DNA from: Actinoplanes sp. SE50/110
Lineage (GTDB): Bacteria; Actinomycetota; Actinomycetes; Mycobacteriales; Micromonosporaceae
Direction of reading: 5' to 3'
DNA: 64,000 nt
NCBI RefSeq assembly: GCF_900119315.1
Contig: NZ_LT827010.1
Location: 1,316,501-1,380,500 of the forward strand
A program made the translations under genes and the position numbers. Numbering within the stretch: position 1 is the stretch's first letter; the number at the start of each line of letters is the position of its first letter. The notes under the pieces were generated by a model, which was given only the letters and a program-made list of their open reading frames with translations, searched no databases and was not told the DNA's origin. Positions 31,573-40,068 of this stretch are shown piece by piece.

Positions 31573-32043
31573 TCACAGGGCGGACAGGCTCCGCACGTAG
31601 TTGACCTGCTGATTGATCGTGATCACGTCCTGCTCGTCGTTGACGGCGATCCGCGCGACGTACTGCTGGGGGCCGCTGGTGACGGTGACCTGCACGGTGC
31701 CCTGCGGCGCCGTCTCCTTGACCAGCAACAGCAGCAGGCTCAGGCCGAACGTGAAACACATGCCGGCGAAGCCGACGATCTTGGCCCAGAGCGGGGTGCG
31801 GCGCAAGGTCACCCAGAACTCATTGACCTGCCAGCGGGAACCGGCCAGCGGGAAGTCGCCGGCCGGGGTGCGGATCGTCGACGAGGTGACCTCGATCTCG
31901 GCGATCTGCACGATGACCGGGCCGCTCTGCCGGGGCGGCTCATACGGCGACGCGGGCTGCGGCCGCGGCACGGGCGGAGTCGGCGGGGGCCCGGCCGGGG
32001 CCGGCGTGGGGGTGCCCCAGGGGTCGTCCGGCGGGAAGGTCAT
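31573..32043 (-). CDS. DUF6232-like membrane protein
   Basis: A 156-residue protein. A Pro-rich cytosolic N-terminus (residues 1-45) is followed by a beta segment (IVQIAEIEVTSSTIRTPAGDFPL) and one to two membrane spans (WAKIVGFAGMCFTFGLSLLLLLV). A C-terminal beta part with EQDVITINQQVNYVRSLS follows. This pattern matches DUF6232 proteins of unknown function. Start ATG 32043, 10 bp after the SURF1 stop, so probably the second gene of a leftward operon. Confidence 0.8.
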   Translation of the reverse strand: MTFPPDDPWGTPTPAPAGPPPTPPVPRPQPASPYEPPRQSGPVIVQIAEIEVTSSTIRTPAGDFPLAGSRWQVNEFWVTLRRTPLWAKIVGFAGMCFTFGLSLLLLLVKETAPQGTVQVTVTSGPQQYVARIAVNDEQDVITINQQVNYVRSLSAL

Positions 32044-32053
32044 GACCCGGACA

Positions 32054-33136
32054 TTAATCGGCGCCGTTCTGCGCCGCGAGGCGACGGTCCGCCTCCTCGA
32101 CCCGATCGACCGGTTCCGCGGCCTTCCCCGCGGCGGCCCGCAGGTCGGCCTCCTCGACCCGGTCGCGGGGGCGGTCCTTGCTCGCGCGGCGTCGGTCGGC
32201 GACGTCGACGCGGTCGCGGGGGCGGTCCTTGCTCGCGCGGCGTTGGTCGGCGTCGTCGACGCGGTCGCGGGGGCGGTCCTTCTTCGCGCGGCGGGCCTCG
32301 ACCTCCGCGACGCGGTCCCGGGTGCGGGGCGCGGGGGACGCCACCGGTTCGCCGGCCGGCTCGGGGCGTTCGCCGGCCGGGGCGTTGACGCCGTGCGCCT
32401 CCCGGCGCGCCTGATAGCCCCACAGGGCAAGGGCCATGACCGAGAACAACCACCACTGGACGGCGTAGCCACCGTTCTGCCAGGCGTCCTCGTGATCGAT
32501 CGGGACCGCCGCGAAGGCCGGATCGTTGGCCGGCGTCTGGGAGGTCAGCAGCACATACGCCCCGTACACGGGAAATGGCAGCTCGTGCGCGAGCCGGGGC
32601 ACGTTGATCCGGCGGGTGTCCCACCGGCCGTCACGTCGCTCGATCGGGGCAGGTCGACTTTCCGACAGGTGAACCTGTCCGACAACGGTCACCTGGCCGG
32701 TGGGTGCGGGCGGCGCCTGCGGGGGAGCGAGCGCTCCGGCGGCCGCCGGCGGCACCCAGCCGCGGTCGACCAGCACGGCCGTGCCGTCGGCCAGCATCAG
32801 CGGGGTGACGATCTCGAACCCCACGTCGCCGTTGACCGTGCGACCCCGGGCCTGGATCTCGTGCGCCGGGTCGTAGCGGCCGGTGACGGTAACCTTTGTC
32901 CAGGCCACAGCCTTGCCGGGGGAGGCGCCCGGGGTGCCCTGCACGGTGGGTGCGGCGAGCTTCGACGTCATCGGCACGGCCGGCGTCGAGTCCGCCGCGT
33001 CGATCCGGGCGTTGATCTCGCTGCGCTCGTGATACCGGCGGAGCTGCCAGTTGCCGAGCATCACCATGATCACCGAGGCGACCACGGCGAGGACGGCGGT
33101 GGCCAGCCAGCGGGGTGTCAGCAGGAACCGGTACAC
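32054..33136 (-). CDS. SURF1-family cytochrome oxidase assembly protein with charged repeat tail
   Basis: A 360-residue protein. SURF1 layout: first membrane helix (WLATAVLAVVASVIMVMLGNWQLRRYHER), an extracytoplasmic domain with VAWTKVTVTGRYD and VLVDRGWVP motifs, and a second helix near residue 215 (YAVQWWLFSVMALALWGYQARRE). SURF1 helps insert haem a into cytochrome aa3 oxidase. After about residue 245 the protein gains a 110-residue tail of Arg/Asp-rich 17-residue repeats (DRPRDRVDVADRRRASK), which normal SURF1 lacks. It is divergent from cobB. Confidence 0.93.
   Translation of the reverse strand: MYRFLLTPRWLATAVLAVVASVIMVMLGNWQLRRYHERSEINARIDAADSTPAVPMTSKLAAPTVQGTPGASPGKAVAWTKVTVTGRYDPAHEIQARGRTVNGDVGFEIVTPLMLADGTAVLVDRGWVPPAAAGALAPPQAPPAPTGQVTVVGQVHLSESRPAPIERRDGRWDTRRINVPRLAHELPFPVYGAYVLLTSQTPANDPAFAAVPIDHEDAWQNGGYAVQWWLFSVMALALWGYQARREAHGVNAPAGERPEPAGEPVASPAPRTRDRVAEVEARRAKKDRPRDRVDDADQRRASKDRPRDRVDVADRRRASKDRPRDRVEEADLRAAAGKAAEPVDRVEEADRRLAAQNGAD
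32161..32313 (-). repeat. 51-bp coding tandem repeat in the SURF1 tail
   Basis: Three copies with a 51-bp step begin at 32161, 32212 and 32263 and encode a 17-residue Arg/Asp/Ala unit. In-frame period, high identity. Confidence 0.85.
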
Positions 33137-33247
33137 CCCCCGAGGCTACCCGGCGAGGCGGTAGCCTCCGCCGCAGCCGGGTACTGTGCGAACTTCCGGC
33201 GGCCAATAGCACGTGACCGCCGGTCCGCGAAACCCTCGGGGGAAACA

Positions 33248-35647
33248 TTGATCACCGCCCAGCCCCGTCTGGTCGTGAGCGCGCCGTCATCCGGCCACGG
33301 CAAGACCGCGATAGCCGTCGGTCTGCTCGCCGCGATGGCCGCCCGCGGGCTGCCGACGGCGGGTTTCAAGGTCGGCCCGGATCACACCGATGCGGCGTAC
33401 CTCGGATTGGCGGCCGGACGCCCCGGCCGCAACCTGGACCCGCGGCTGGTCGGCGCGCAGCGGATCGCGCCGCTGTTCGGGCACGGTGCCGCCGGGGCCC
33501 AGCTGTCGGTGATCGAGGGCGCCATGGGCCTGTTCGACAGTCTCACCGGTCAGCCGGAGATCGACGGCACCGCCGCGGTCGCCGCCGCGCTGCGCGCCCC
33601 GGTCGCCCTGGTGGTCGACGTGGCCGCGATGGGGCACTCGCTGGCCGCGATGGTGCACGGGTTCCGGATGTTCGACGAGATGGTCCACCTGGGCGGCGTC
33701 ATCCTCAACCGGGTCGCCTCGCCGCGCCACGAGCAGATGCTGCGCAGCGCCCTGGACGACATCGGCATGCCGGTGCTCGGTGCGCTGCGCCGCGGCGACC
33801 TGCCCAACGTGCTGCCGTCGCGCGCGCACGGGCTGGTCCCGGTCGCGCACCGCACGGTCGAGGCCGGTCGCGCCGTGCGCCGGCTCGGTGAGGCGGTCGC
33901 CCAGTCACTCGACCTGGACCGGCTGATGGCGCTGGCCAACGCGGCCCCGCCGGTGCCGGGCCCGCTCTGGACGCCGGCCGAGGCGGCCGGCGAGCCCGCC
34001 GACATGCGGCCGGTGATCGCCCTCGCGGGTGGTCCGGGCGCCCCCTACACGTACGTCGAGACCGCCGAGCTGCTGACCGCCGCGGGCGCCGACGTGATCG
34101 TCGTGGACCCGCTCCGCGACGAGTCGCTGCCGCCGGGCACGCGGGCGTTGATCGTCGGTTCCGGTCTTCCTGAGGGGTACGCCGAGGAACTCTCCGCCAA
34201 CCGTCACCTCTGTGCCGACGTGGCGCAATTCGCCCGCGACGGCTGGCCGGTGATCGCCGAGGGGGTGGCGCTGCCCTGGCTCGGCCGTGACCTGGACGGC
34301 CGCCCGATGTGCGGGGTGCTGGACATCACCGGCACCACCGGCGAGCAGACCGTCGCCGGCTATCGGGAGGCCACCGCCCCGGCCAGCTCGGTCCTCGCCC
34401 CGGCCGGCGCCCGGATCACCGGATACAAGCAGCACCGCGCTGTGGTCGCGCCGCGCGCCGGTGCCACCCCGGCGTGGACCTGGTCGGGCGGCAACCCGGA
34501 GGGCTTCGTCTGGCGTCAGATCCACGCCTCCCAGCTGGGCCTGCACTGGGCAGCCGCCCCGGAAATCGCGAAACGCCTGGTGGCAGCCGCGATCGCGGGA
34601 CCGGTCAAGCCGGGCGGGCCGGGCCACCAGCCGTCCGGCCACGGGCCGCAGTCCGGCAGCCCGATGCCGCAGCCGGCCGGCCACGCCTCTTCGGGCCACG
34701 GTCCGTCGTCGGGCCACGCCTCTTCCAGCCACGGTCCGTCGTCGAGCCACGCGCCGGCGGTCGGGCACGGGGCGCCATCCGCGGGGCCGGGCCCGCAGCA
34801 GCCGGGCGGGCATGGCTCGCCGTCCGCTGGGCCCGCCGTGGCGTCCCCGCAGACCGCCGGGCACGGGTCGCCGGCTTCGGCGTCGTCCCCGCAGCCGGGT
34901 GGGTACGGGCCTGCGCCTTCCGGGCCGGGGTCCCCGATGCCCGTTCAGCACTCGTCGATGGCTGCGGCCGGACCGCAGATGCCCGGCTCCGTCCCGGGGC
35001 CCGGTTCCCACTCCCCGCTGAGCGGCGGCCAGCGGCCGTCCAGGCCCGGCGATTCCGCGCACCACTCGGCCGGTGCATCCGCAGCGGGGGCCTCCCCGGG
35101 CATGCCGCCCTCCGGGCCGACGCTGGACCTGACCCTTGCCACCGGGCCGATCCCCGGCCTGGGCAGGCCCGACGGTTCCGGAGCCGGCATGGGTCCGGCC
35201 GGTCCGTATCACGGGCAGTCCTACCCGGCCGCAGCGGCCGCAGGCAGGGCGCCGAACGGCGCGGGCCAGGGCATGGCGCCGTCGAACGGTGCCGGCCACG
35301 GCGGGTCCGGGCTCAACGGTGCCGGCCCCGGTGTTCCCGGTCCGCACGGCGTGAACGGGCAGAACGGTCCAGGTCCCGGAGTGACCGGCGGTAGCGGGCA
35401 CAACGGTCCCGGTCATGGGGTGACCGGCGCGAACGGGCAGATCGTGCCGCGGACGGGACCGGGGTCGCCCAACGCCGGCCCGGTCCACGGAGCGTCCGGG
35501 GCCGTCCCGGTCCTGGGGGCTGCCGGCGGCCCGATCCACCGGACGTCCGGCGACTCCGCTCCCGGGGCGCCCGGTTCCGGCCCGGCCCAGGGCCCGGGCG
35601 GTGTGCCGGACACCCGTCCGACGTCGGACATCCCGATCTCCTCCTGA
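33248..35647 (+). CDS. cobB: Cobyrinic acid a,c-diamide synthase with long His/Gly-rich tail
   Basis: The protein has 799 residues from TTG 33248 (GGGGGA 6 bp upstream). Residues 1-450 are a complete CobB: P-loop APSSGHGKTAIAVGLLA, FKVGPDHTDAAYL, EGAMGLFDS, VVDVAAMGHS, and a glutaminase-like C-terminal domain. The usual nucleophile position reads VIAEGVALPWLG, without an obvious Cys. About 345 further residues follow in the same frame, almost only Gly, Pro, Ser, Ala, His, Asn and Gln (SGHGPSSGHASSSHGPSS, NGAGHGGSGLNGAGPGVPG). That is nearly twice the family length. The enzyme amidates cobyrinic acid at a and c with ATP and glutamine. Confidence 0.9.
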   Translation: MITAQPRLVVSAPSSGHGKTAIAVGLLAAMAARGLPTAGFKVGPDHTDAAYLGLAAGRPGRNLDPRLVGAQRIAPLFGHGAAGAQLSVIEGAMGLFDSLTGQPEIDGTAAVAAALRAPVALVVDVAAMGHSLAAMVHGFRMFDEMVHLGGVILNRVASPRHEQMLRSALDDIGMPVLGALRRGDLPNVLPSRAHGLVPVAHRTVEAGRAVRRLGEAVAQSLDLDRLMALANAAPPVPGPLWTPAEAAGEPADMRPVIALAGGPGAPYTYVETAELLTAAGADVIVVDPLRDESLPPGTRALIVGSGLPEGYAEELSANRHLCADVAQFARDGWPVIAEGVALPWLGRDLDGRPMCGVLDITGTTGEQTVAGYREATAPASSVLAPAGARITGYKQHRAVVAPRAGATPAWTWSGGNPEGFVWRQIHASQLGLHWAAAPEIAKRLVAAAIAGPVKPGGPGHQPSGHGPQSGSPMPQPAGHASSGHGPSSGHASSSHGPSSSHAPAVGHGAPSAGPGPQQPGGHGSPSAGPAVASPQTAGHGSPASASSPQPGGYGPAPSGPGSPMPVQHSSMAAAGPQMPGSVPGPGSHSPLSGGQRPSRPGDSAHHSAGASAAGASPGMPPSGPTLDLTLATGPIPGLGRPDGSGAGMGPAGPYHGQSYPAAAAAGRAPNGAGQGMAPSNGAGHGGSGLNGAGPGVPGPHGVNGQNGPGPGVTGGSGHNGPGHGVTGANGQIVPRTGPGSPNAGPVHGASGAVPVLGAAGGPIHRTSGDSAPGAPGSGPAQGPGGVPDTRPTSDIPISS
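34679..34744 (+). repeat. 33-bp direct repeat in the CobB tail
   Basis: Two adjacent copies (34679-34711, 34712-34744) encode GHASSGHGPSS and GHASSSHGPSS. They mark the His-rich part of the tail. Confidence 0.8.
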
Positions 35648-35723
35648 CCCACGCGGCCGGTCCGCCGGGATCGGCCGCCGGAAGCGGCCCAGCGTGCGAA
35701 AACGGCGGGCGACGGTCCGGAAA

Positions 35724-35746
35724 CTGTCGTACCTCCCTCGTAACGT
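35724..35746 (+). promoter_or_regulatory. RecA-independent DNA-damage (PafBC-type) promoter
   Basis: CTGTCGTAC (35724-35732), 8 nt, TAACGT (35741-35746) fits the TTGTCRGTG-N8-TAnnnT pattern bound by PafBC in mycobacteria. A transcript would start near 35753, 23 nt before the GTG, and include the GAAGGAGA ribosome binding site. Confidence 0.55.
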
Positions 35747-35775
35747 GAGGGGCACGACAACCGAAGGAGAACGCC

Positions 35776-36432
35776 GTGGCCGCTCGCCTGCCGCTGGATC
35801 TGGACCCGCCGGTTCGTCGGCTCAAAGCTCTGCTGCTGGGGGTCGACGACCGCGAGTTGGCCGCTGCGACACCCTGCCCCGGCTGGTCCGTCGCGACCCT
35901 CCTCGATCATCTGATGCGGCTGGCCGAGGCGTTCACCGACGCCGCGCACAAGGGCGCTGACGCGTCCGGGACCGGCCCGCCCCCGGCGCCGTCCGCCGAG
36001 CATCTGTCCCCGCACTGGCGCAGCCGCCTGCCGGTGCTGCTGGAGGAGCTCGCCACGGCGTGGCATGACCCGTCCGCCTGGCGCGGCACGGCCCGGGCCG
36101 GCGGGGTCACCATGCCCGCCGCCGAGCTGGGCACGGTCGCCGCCAACGAGCTGGTCATGCACGGCTGGGACCTGGCACGCGCCACCGGGCAGGACTTCGC
36201 GGCCGATCCGCGCGTCCTGGCCACGCTGATCACGTTCCTCTCGGCCGGCCCGCCGGAGGGTACCCCGGGCTTCCTCGGCCCACGAGTCCCGATCGACCCG
36301 TCGGATGACGACGACCTGCCCCGCGCCCTCGCCCTCGCCGGCCGCGATCCGTCCTGGCGGCCACCCCGGATGCGCGACGTCCCCACGGCCCGCCTCCGCC
36401 ACGACCAGCCCCCCGCCGCCCGTCCGGCCTGA
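35776..36432 (+). CDS. TIGR03086 / mycothiol-dependent maleylpyruvate-isomerase-like protein
   Basis: A 218-residue protein with the DinB-like four-helix pattern: LAAATPCPGWSVATLLDHLMRLAEAFTDA near the N-terminus, ELVMHGWDLARATGQDF near residue 120, and Pro-rich ends. The His residues in LLDHL and VMHGWDLA are the usual metal ligands. Family members use or resemble mycothiol enzymes, but most have no assigned reaction. GTG start after GAAGGAGA. A damage-type promoter upstream suggests a stress role. Confidence 0.85.
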   Translation: MAARLPLDLDPPVRRLKALLLGVDDRELAAATPCPGWSVATLLDHLMRLAEAFTDAAHKGADASGTGPPPAPSAEHLSPHWRSRLPVLLEELATAWHDPSAWRGTARAGGVTMPAAELGTVAANELVMHGWDLARATGQDFAADPRVLATLITFLSAGPPEGTPGFLGPRVPIDPSDDDDLPRALALAGRDPSWRPPRMRDVPTARLRHDQPPAARPA

Positions 36433-36725
36433 CCGGAGCTTTCTGCCCCCGCTCCGCCTGACCGGAGGACCCGCAAGCCGCCGCGCCCGACAGGGGCGAG
36501 GGAAGAGCGCGAGGCGAGCCCGACATCGGCGCGCGGTCGGGCAGTTGGGCCGCGGCGTTGTTCAGCCTGCGGGGCAGGCGGAACAGGCGGGGCCGCTGCG
36601 GTCGGCGCAAGACCGGCGGGGCCGGCGTGGTGCGGGCGGGACCGCCGGGCCTGGCGATGCGATGCGGCGCGGGCTGCGGGGCAGTGCCGGGATGGCGACG
36701 GCGCGGCATGTCGGCGGGGATGGGC
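36433..36725. other. Intergenic stretch before the PBP gene end
   Basis: Convergent space between the TIGR03086-type gene and the penicillin-binding protein gene. It is very GC-rich with no frame showing coding bias and no RNA motif recognised. Confidence 0.5.
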
Positions 36726-36753
36726 AGGGCCGCCGCCGGGTGGCGGCGGCCCT
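36726..36753 (-). terminator. Terminator of the penicillin-binding protein gene
   Basis: A 12-bp perfect stem (36726-36737 with 36742-36753) and a 4-nt loop, 33 bp past the stop codon on the minus strand. Confidence 0.7.
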
Positions 36754-36786
36754 GGTGGGAGCGGGTCGGGTTGGTGGCCGGTGGGG

Positions 36787-38946
36787 CTACCAGACGAGTT
36801 TGTCGGACGGTGGGGTGAAGTCGAGTTCGGGCCGGCCCTTGAGGGCGTCCCGCAACGTTTCCGCGACCGTGTATTTCGAGATGGTGGAGCGGCCCGAGCC
36901 GACGTAATGCTCCGGGTTGTCCGGGTCGGCGACGAACGCGGAGGCGGCCAGCTGCGGGGTGAAGCCGCTGAACCAGGCGGTCTTGTTGTTGTCCGTGGTG
37001 CCGCTCTTGCCGGCGACCGGCCGGCCCATGGTGGCGTACACCATCTCGGACGTGCCCCAGCCGCCGCAGCTGCCGCGGGCGGCGCCGTAACCGGTGGGGC
37101 AGCGGGCCGCGTCGGTGGCGGCGCGGGCCACGTCCCGGCTGAAGACACGGTGGCAGCGGGGATCGGCGACCTTCCGGCCCCTGGAGGTGACGTCCCGGCC
37201 GTCCGGCGTGCGGATCGAGATGACCGGGAGCGGCTCGCAGTAGTTGCCTTCGGCGGCGACCGTGGCGAACACGTTGGCGATCTCGACCGGGGTGGCGTCG
37301 CTGACGCCGAGGGTGAACGCGCCCCACCCGGCGGCGTGTTCCGGTGTGGCCAGGGTGCGGTCGACCGCGGTGCGCCACTTCAGGCCGAGCTTTTCGGCCA
37401 TCGCCACCGCCTTCTCCGCGCCGACCCGCTGTTCCAGCTGGACGAAGTAGGTGTTGACGGATTTGCCGAAACCGCTCCACATGGTCTGTTCGCCGGTCAT
37501 CGACTTGCTGGAGTTCTTCGGGCACCAGTGCGTGCCGCACGTCGCCGGGCCGGGCGCGGTGATGTATTTGGAGACGAACCGTTCCGGGGCGTAGTAGGAC
37601 GTGGAGAGCGGCAGCCCGGCGTCCAGTGCGGCCAGCAGCGTGAAGATCTTGAAGGTGGAGCCGGCCTGGTAGCCGGCCATGTCGCCGCCGCCGAGCAGCG
37701 GGTTCACCGTGTTCGGATAGTTGCCGCGGACGTCCCGCTGGTTCCGGTCGCTGTGCTTGCCGTTGTTGTCCTGCTGCAGCGAGTACCGGCGGTTCACCGC
37801 CATGCTGACCACCCGCCCGGTGCCGGGCTCGATCACCACTTCGCCGTGCGCGAACGGGCTGTTGCGCCCCTCCTTGTCCAGCACGTGTCTGATCGCGTAG
37901 CCCTGCACGGCCGGGTCGATCGTGGTGACCACCCGGTAGCCGCCGCGGCGCAGGTTCTCCTCCCGTTCCAGGACGTTGCGGCCGAACGCGGGCTGTTCCC
38001 GCCACCAGTTCTTGAAGTAGTCGCAGAAGAAGCCCCAGTCGTTGTGCTCGTCGGAGACCGACACGCAGTCGTTCGGCGGCGTACTCAACCGAAGTTTGAT
38101 CTTGGCTTTCTTGGCGGCGGTGGCCTGCGCCTCGGTGATCGAGCCCATCTTCAGCATCTGGTCGACCACGTAGTTGCGCCGTTGCAGGGCGGCGTCCTGG
38201 TCCCTGGTCGCCGGGTCGTACGCGGACGGCGCCTTGACCAACCCGGCCAGCAGTGCCGCCTCGTTGAGGGTGAGGTCTTTCGCCGGCTTCGAGAAGAACA
38301 CCTCGGAGGCCGCGTAGATGCCGTACGCCCGGTGCCCGAAGTAGGCGGCGTTCAGGTACCGCTGCAGGATCTCCTGCTTGCTGAGCCGCTGCTCGACCTC
38401 GACGGCGAGCCGCATCTCGCGCAGTTTGCGGGCCGCGGTCTGCTCGGTGGCCTCCAGTGCCTCCTTCGGGGTTTTCGCGCTGTCCCGCAGGGCCATCCGG
38501 ACGTACTGCATGGTCAGCGTCGACGCGCCCTGCGAGACGCCGCCGGCCTGCTGGTTGGCGACGAACGCGCGGGCCACGCCCTTCGCGTCGACCCCGTGAT
38601 GCTCGTAGAAGCGGGTGTCCTCGGAGGCCACGATGGCCTGGGTGATGTAGGGCGACATGTCCTTGAGCGGCACCTGACGCCGGTATTCCTCGTAGAACAT
38701 GGTCAGCAGGGTCTTGCCGTCTTTGGCGTACACGTAGGTGGTCTGCGCCGCGGGCACCTCGGTGAGCTGCTCCGGCATGTTGTCCAGGGCGTCGGTGCCG
38801 GCTTTGACGCCCATCCCGGCCAATGCCGTGAACGGATAGGAGAGGCCGGCGATGACCAGGCCCGCGATCAGCCCGGCACGGATCAGGAGGGCGACTCTTC
38901 CGGCTACGGTGGGGCGTCGGTCAGTCACCCTTCGAAGGTATGACAA
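36787..38946 (-). CDS. Class A penicillin-binding protein (transglycosylase/transpeptidase)
   Basis: A 719-residue bifunctional enzyme that polymerises and cross-links peptidoglycan outside the membrane. An N-terminal membrane anchor (VALLIRAGLIAGLVIAGLSYPF) precedes the GT51 domain: EDTRFYEHHGVD and QGASTLTMQYVR near residues 110-150, and KQEILQRYLNAAYFG. The transpeptidase domain has the SxxK motif STFK (AGSTFKIFTLLAAL), SxN in SVNTYF, and KSGT in GKSGTTDNN. There is no PASTA domain. The TTG at 38946 has GAGG upstream; GTG 38928 is an alternative. Divergent from cobC with 39 bp between them. Confidence 0.95.
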   Translation of the reverse strand: MSYLRRVTDRRPTVAGRVALLIRAGLIAGLVIAGLSYPFTALAGMGVKAGTDALDNMPEQLTEVPAAQTTYVYAKDGKTLLTMFYEEYRRQVPLKDMSPYITQAIVASEDTRFYEHHGVDAKGVARAFVANQQAGGVSQGASTLTMQYVRMALRDSAKTPKEALEATEQTAARKLREMRLAVEVEQRLSKQEILQRYLNAAYFGHRAYGIYAASEVFFSKPAKDLTLNEAALLAGLVKAPSAYDPATRDQDAALQRRNYVVDQMLKMGSITEAQATAAKKAKIKLRLSTPPNDCVSVSDEHNDWGFFCDYFKNWWREQPAFGRNVLEREENLRRGGYRVVTTIDPAVQGYAIRHVLDKEGRNSPFAHGEVVIEPGTGRVVSMAVNRRYSLQQDNNGKHSDRNQRDVRGNYPNTVNPLLGGGDMAGYQAGSTFKIFTLLAALDAGLPLSTSYYAPERFVSKYITAPGPATCGTHWCPKNSSKSMTGEQTMWSGFGKSVNTYFVQLEQRVGAEKAVAMAEKLGLKWRTAVDRTLATPEHAAGWGAFTLGVSDATPVEIANVFATVAAEGNYCEPLPVISIRTPDGRDVTSRGRKVADPRCHRVFSRDVARAATDAARCPTGYGAARGSCGGWGTSEMVYATMGRPVAGKSGTTDNNKTAWFSGFTPQLAASAFVADPDNPEHYVGSGRSTISKYTVAETLRDALKGRPELDFTPPSDKLVW

Positions 38947-38985
38947 ATCGCCTCATGTTCCCCAGGAATCCGCGGGAGAACACGG

Positions 38986-40068
38986 GTGCGGCATGCTGTC
39001 CCGGTGACCCACGACCTTGATCATCACGGCGACGCGGAGGTGGGCGACGGCCTGATCGATCTCGCGGTCAACGTGCGCCACCAGGCGATGCCGGACTGGC
39101 TCGCCGACCCGATCCGGGAGGCGCTGACCCGGCTGTCCGCCTATCCGGACGCCACCGCCGCGACCGCCGCGATCGCCGCCCGGCACCGGCGTGACCCGGC
39201 CGAGGTGCTGCTCACCGCGGGGGCCGCGCAGGGTTTCGTGCTGCTCGCCCAGGCGCTGCGCGGGGCCCGCCGGCCGGTCGTGGTGCACCCGCAGTTCACC
39301 GAGCCGGAGGCGGCGCTGCGCAACGCCGGGCACACCGTCGAGCGGGTGCTGCTGCGCGAGGCGGACGGCTTCTGCCTCGACCCGGGGCTGGTCCCGGACG
39401 ACGCCGACCTGGTCTTCGTCGGCAATCCCACCAACCCGACCTCGGTGCTGCACCCGGCCGCGGACGTGGCGAGGCTGGCCCGGCCCGGTCGCGTGCTGGT
39501 GGTCGACGAGGCGTTCGCCGACACCACGTACCGCGACGATCGTCCCGGCGAACCGGAATCGTTGACCGAGCGTCGCGACCTGCCCGGGCTGGTAGTGCTG
39601 CGCAGCCTGACCAAGACCTGGGGCCTGGCCGGTCTGCGGATCGGCTACCTGCTGGGTCCGGCCGCCCTGCTGCCCCGGCTCGCCGCGGCGCAGCCGCTCT
39701 GGGCGGTCTCCACGCCGGCGCTGGCGGCGGCATCGGCCTGTGCCTCGCCGATCGCGGTCGCCGCCGAGCGCGAGATCGCGGCCGCGCTCGCGGCCGAGCG
39801 GGCCCACCTGGTGGAACGGCTGCGGGAGGTGCCGAAGGTCACGGTCGCCGGTCATCCGGCGTCCGCTTTTGTTGCCGTACGCCTGCCCGGGGCCGATCGG
39901 ATACGCACCCACCTGCGGGAACGTGGCTACGCGGTGCGCCGCGGCGACACCTTCCCGGGCCTGGGCCCCGACTGGCTCCGGATAGCGGTGCGCGACACTG
40001 CCACCACGGACCGATTCGTGCAGACTCTGCGAGAAGTGATCGGCGATGTGAGCGAGGAGCGACCGTGA
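38986..40068 (+). CDS. cobC: CobC-like aminotransferase (threonine-phosphate decarboxylase type, Rv2231c-like)
   Basis: A 360-residue fold-type I PLP enzyme. LLTAGAAQGFVLLAQAL binds the cofactor phosphate; FVGNPTNPTSVLHP and VVDEAF hold ring contacts; the Schiff-base Lys is in SLTKTWGLAGLRIGY. In the cobalamin pathway this family makes aminopropanol phosphate from threonine phosphate, though actinobacterial members such as Rv2231c are not fully proven. GTG 38986 follows GGGAG; GTG 39004 is an alternative. It overlaps cobT by 4 bp (GTGA). Confidence 0.9.
   Translation: MRHAVPVTHDLDHHGDAEVGDGLIDLAVNVRHQAMPDWLADPIREALTRLSAYPDATAATAAIAARHRRDPAEVLLTAGAAQGFVLLAQALRGARRPVVVHPQFTEPEAALRNAGHTVERVLLREADGFCLDPGLVPDDADLVFVGNPTNPTSVLHPAADVARLARPGRVLVVDEAFADTTYRDDRPGEPESLTERRDLPGLVVLRSLTKTWGLAGLRIGYLLGPAALLPRLAAAQPLWAVSTPALAAASACASPIAVAAEREIAAALAAERAHLVERLREVPKVTVAGHPASAFVAVRLPGADRIRTHLRERGYAVRRGDTFPGLGPDWLRIAVRDTATTDRFVQTLREVIGDVSEERP

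Noticed and set aside
36433..36786. Small genes in the gap before the penicillin-binding protein gene
   Set aside because: Open frames exist on both strands only because of high GC; none has a ribosome binding site, recognisable motif or the expected codon bias.
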